Source: Dehalococcoidia bacterium (lineage in GTDB: Bacteria > Chloroflexota > Dehalococcoidia > GIF9 > AB-539-J10). Taken from it: DNA of 5,791 bases. The translations under genes and the position numbers were made by a program. The stretch covers positions 1-5,791 of the forward strand of contig JAOUFZ010000104.1 of the NCBI GenBank assembly GCA_029857995.1, in the 5' to 3' direction. Below are positions 4,218-5,791 of this stretch, piece by piece. The notes beneath the pieces are model-generated. The model saw only the letters and a program-made list of their open reading frames with translations, did no database searches and was not told the origin of the DNA. The first letter of the stretch is position 1, and each line of letters starts with the position of its first letter.

Positions 4218-5791
4218 ATGAAAAGGACAGTAATTTCTCTAATAACCGTGGTCATGCTGGTCATGATGATGCTGCCCGCGACACCCGTGAGCGCAGCAGT
4301 TCACGAAACGCTAGAAGGCTACACCCTGGGAGCCTCCCCTGACTGGACGACAGGAGCCGTGAAAGGGTGGGCTGAGGGGGAATGCATCCCGTTCCGCTAT
4401 ACGGTGGCAAATACCGGAAATGACCCAGTATCGCTGAATTTGATAGTGAGATTCGATCACAGACATGCGGATGGAACAATAGGAATTGTAGATTTTGAGA
4501 GTTTTGATATACCTGGAGGCAATATAACCGGGCCAACTCTTGATGGTAGTGGGTTTTATTACTGGGATGTCACTGTCCCTCCCGACACAACGTATGTTCT
4601 GACATGGTGTGCCAGGCTGAGCAATGAAGCTGGGCTTTGGAGTGGGGCAAAGATGCATGTGTCTGCTGACGGGAAAGATGTTCCGATACAAGTCTCAGCT
4701 ATAAGAATGCCTGACCTTTATGCCACAAAGAGCGCAAATGTGACTTGTGATGCCATCAGCTACACAATCAATTATGGCAATAATGGCGATGCGGATCAAA
4801 GCAATACGACTTTGGTCGATGACTATGATGAGACCAAGGTGACCGTGACGGACGATGGCGGCGGCACAAACAACGGAGACACCATCACGTGGAATATCGG
4901 GAGCCTGGCTGCCGGTGCCACGGGCAGCAAGACATTCGCTGTAAGTATGAAAGCAGGCGTAGCCGACGGTGCTGAAATCGTCAACAGTGGAAACATCACG
5001 GGATATTTGGCAGAGGATAATTACACTGACAATACCTATAGCCTCACAAGCTATGCCAAGGTAGGGGCAAAAGCCGACTTCCATGCCAGCGACACCGACC
5101 CCTGTGCCAATGTAGAGATTGACTTCTTCGACGACTCCACTGGCACCTATGATAGCTGGTTCTGGGACTTCGGCGATGGCACCAACAGCACTCTTCAAAA
5201 CCCGTCCCACACCTATGTCGCCGTAGGCAACTACACCGTCAGCCTGACCATCAGCAGTAGCTGTGGCGATGATACCAAGACCAGGAACGACTACATCAAA
5301 GTCTTACCCTTACCCGAGGCTGAATTCCATGCCAGCGACACCGACCCTTGTGTCAATGTAGAGATTGACTTCTTCGACGACTCCACTGGCACCTATGATA
5401 GCTGGTTCTGGGACTTCGGCGATGGCAACGACAGCACTCTTCAAAACCCGTCTCACACCTACGCCAGCGCCGGCAACTACACCGTCAGCCTGACCATCAG
5501 CAACGGCTGCGGCGATGACACCGAGACCAAGATAAATTATATTGAAGTCCTACCTTTACCTGAGGCTGACTTCCATGCCAGCAATAACATCACTTGTGCC
5601 GATACAGAGATCGACTTCTTCGATGACTCCGCTGGCACCTACGATGAATGGTTCTGGGACTTCGGCGATGGCACCAACAGCACTGACCAGAACCCATCCC
5701 ACACCTACACCATCGCCGGCACTTACACCGTCAGCTTGACCATCAGCAACGGCTGCGGCGATGACACCGAGACCAAGATTGACTATATAAC
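4218..5791 (+). CDS. Secreted multidomain protein with PKD repeats, 3'-truncated by the window
   Basis: At least 524 codons are open from the ATG at 4218 to the right edge with no stop. Residues 1-26 are a signal peptide (KR, a Met/Val/Leu-rich core, cleavage after PVSA). Residues 27-162 form an uncharacterised beta-rich domain with C56 and C131 and a closing LWSGAKMHVSADGKDVPIQV (140-159). Residues 165-275 resemble a DUF11/CARDB-like domain (YTINYGNNGDADQSNTTLV, then ITWNIGSLAAGAT). From 286 come PKD domains of exactly 82 residues at 286, 368 and 450, the last cut by the edge. Each has the hallmarks FWDFGDG, NPSHTY and YTVSLTIS plus two cysteines at repeat positions 11 and 64, probably a disulfide. 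PKD domains are extracellular Ig-like modules found in adhesins, S-layer-type proteins and polymer hydrolases, so a surface or adhesive role is likely. Any catalytic or anchoring domain would lie beyond the window. Asn-rich N-x-T/S sites are frequent. Domain calls are from motifs only. Confidence 0.92.
   Translation, partial: MKRTVISLITVVMLVMMMLPATPVSAAVHETLEGYTLGASPDWTTGAVKGWAEGECIPFRYTVANTGNDPVSLNLIVRFDHRHADGTIGIVDFESFDIPGGNITGPTLDGSGFYYWDVTVPPDTTYVLTWCARLSNEAGLWSGAKMHVSADGKDVPIQVSAIRMPDLYATKSANVTCDAISYTINYGNNGDADQSNTTLVDDYDETKVTVTDDGGGTNNGDTITWNIGSLAAGATGSKTFAVSMKAGVADGAEIVNSGNITGYLAEDNYTDNTYSLTSYAKVGAKADFHASDTDPCANVEIDFFDDSTGTYDSWFWDFGDGTNSTLQNPSHTYVAVGNYTVSLTISSSCGDDTKTRNDYIKVLPLPEAEFHASDTDPCVNVEIDFFDDSTGTYDSWFWDFGDGNDSTLQNPSHTYASAGNYTVSLTISNGCGDDTETKINYIEVLPLPEADFHASNNITCADTEIDFFDDSAGTYDEWFWDFGDGTNSTDQNPSHTYTIAGTYTVSLTISNGCGDDTETKIDYI
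5073..5791 (+). repeat. In-gene tandem array of 246-bp PKD units (three seen, third incomplete)
   Basis: Units begin at 5073, 5319 and 5565, an exact 246-bp period, and the third reaches the edge 19 bp short of full length. Units 1 and 2 share an uninterrupted identical block of 74 bp (5108-5181 and 5354-5427), including synonymous positions. Parts of units 2 and 3 (TSNGC-type end, GGCTGCGGCGATGACACCGAG) are also identical at DNA level. This indicates recent duplication or gene conversion rather than ancient divergence. Confidence 0.9.

Noticed and set aside
4261..5210. Minus-strand open frames at 4261-4536, 4311-4691 and 4695-5210
   Set aside because: Antisense shadows of the PKD-repeat protein, whose plus-strand frame is open for 524 codons with a signal peptide and clear domains.
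5542..5739. Plus-strand open frame of 65 codons rich in Thr, Pro and Ser
   Set aside because: Out-of-frame reading of the third PKD unit; composition reflects the repeat, not a separate protein.

Overview
The window looks like part of a bacterial chromosome of moderate GC content. An ECF-type RNA polymerase sigma factor and Shine-Dalgarno sequences at two of the other genes point to Bacteria. The gene mix is an acyl-CoA dehydratase-activator-type ATPase end, several secreted proteins with Ig-like or PKD domains, and a membrane-anchored subtilisin. Together with a repeat running from gtcattgcgag to ggcaatctc, this would fit a Chloroflexota (Dehalococcoidia-like) genome. That placement is an impression from family knowledge, not something the window proves.

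Layout. (1) Positions 2-184 are the last 60 codons of a BadF/BadG/BcrA/BcrD (HgdC-type) ATPase that enters from the left; a GC-rich hairpin follows. (2) A good sigma-70-type promoter (TTGACA, 17 bp, TAGCAT) precedes a two-gene unit at 384-932 and 932-1486. It encodes a small secreted beta-rich protein and a small membrane-anchored Ig-like protein whose start overlaps the upstream stop by one base. (3) A 316-bp non-coding gap with a 13-bp direct repeat leads to the ECF sigma factor at 1803-2402. (4) A 332-bp gap holding a perfect 10-bp-stem hairpin separates it from a convergent S8 (subtilisin/thermitase-like) protease on the minus strand, 3760-2735. (5) A 457-bp intergenic region between the divergent protease and the last gene is dense in repeats. 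It holds a 19-bp dyad, a REP-like element, a perfect 10-bp hairpin and a tandem 17-bp repeat. (6) From 4218 to the right edge runs an incomplete gene for a secreted multidomain protein. It has an N-terminal uncharacterised domain, a DUF11/CARDB-like domain, then at least three 82-residue PKD repeats with an exact 246-bp period.

The shared theme is the cell envelope. Four of the six coding regions carry an N-terminal export signal or anchor, one being also C-terminally anchored, and a sigma factor of the class that commonly answers envelope signals sits between them. No anti-sigma factor is next to the sigma gene. Whether the sigma factor controls the neighbouring envelope genes, or the protease participates in a signalling cascade, is inference. 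I see no CRISPR array, tRNA, rRNA, transposase or recognisable defence system. The most distinctive items are the paired secreted/anchored two-gene unit, the dyad next to a possibly leaderless protease gene, and the homogenised PKD repeat array.
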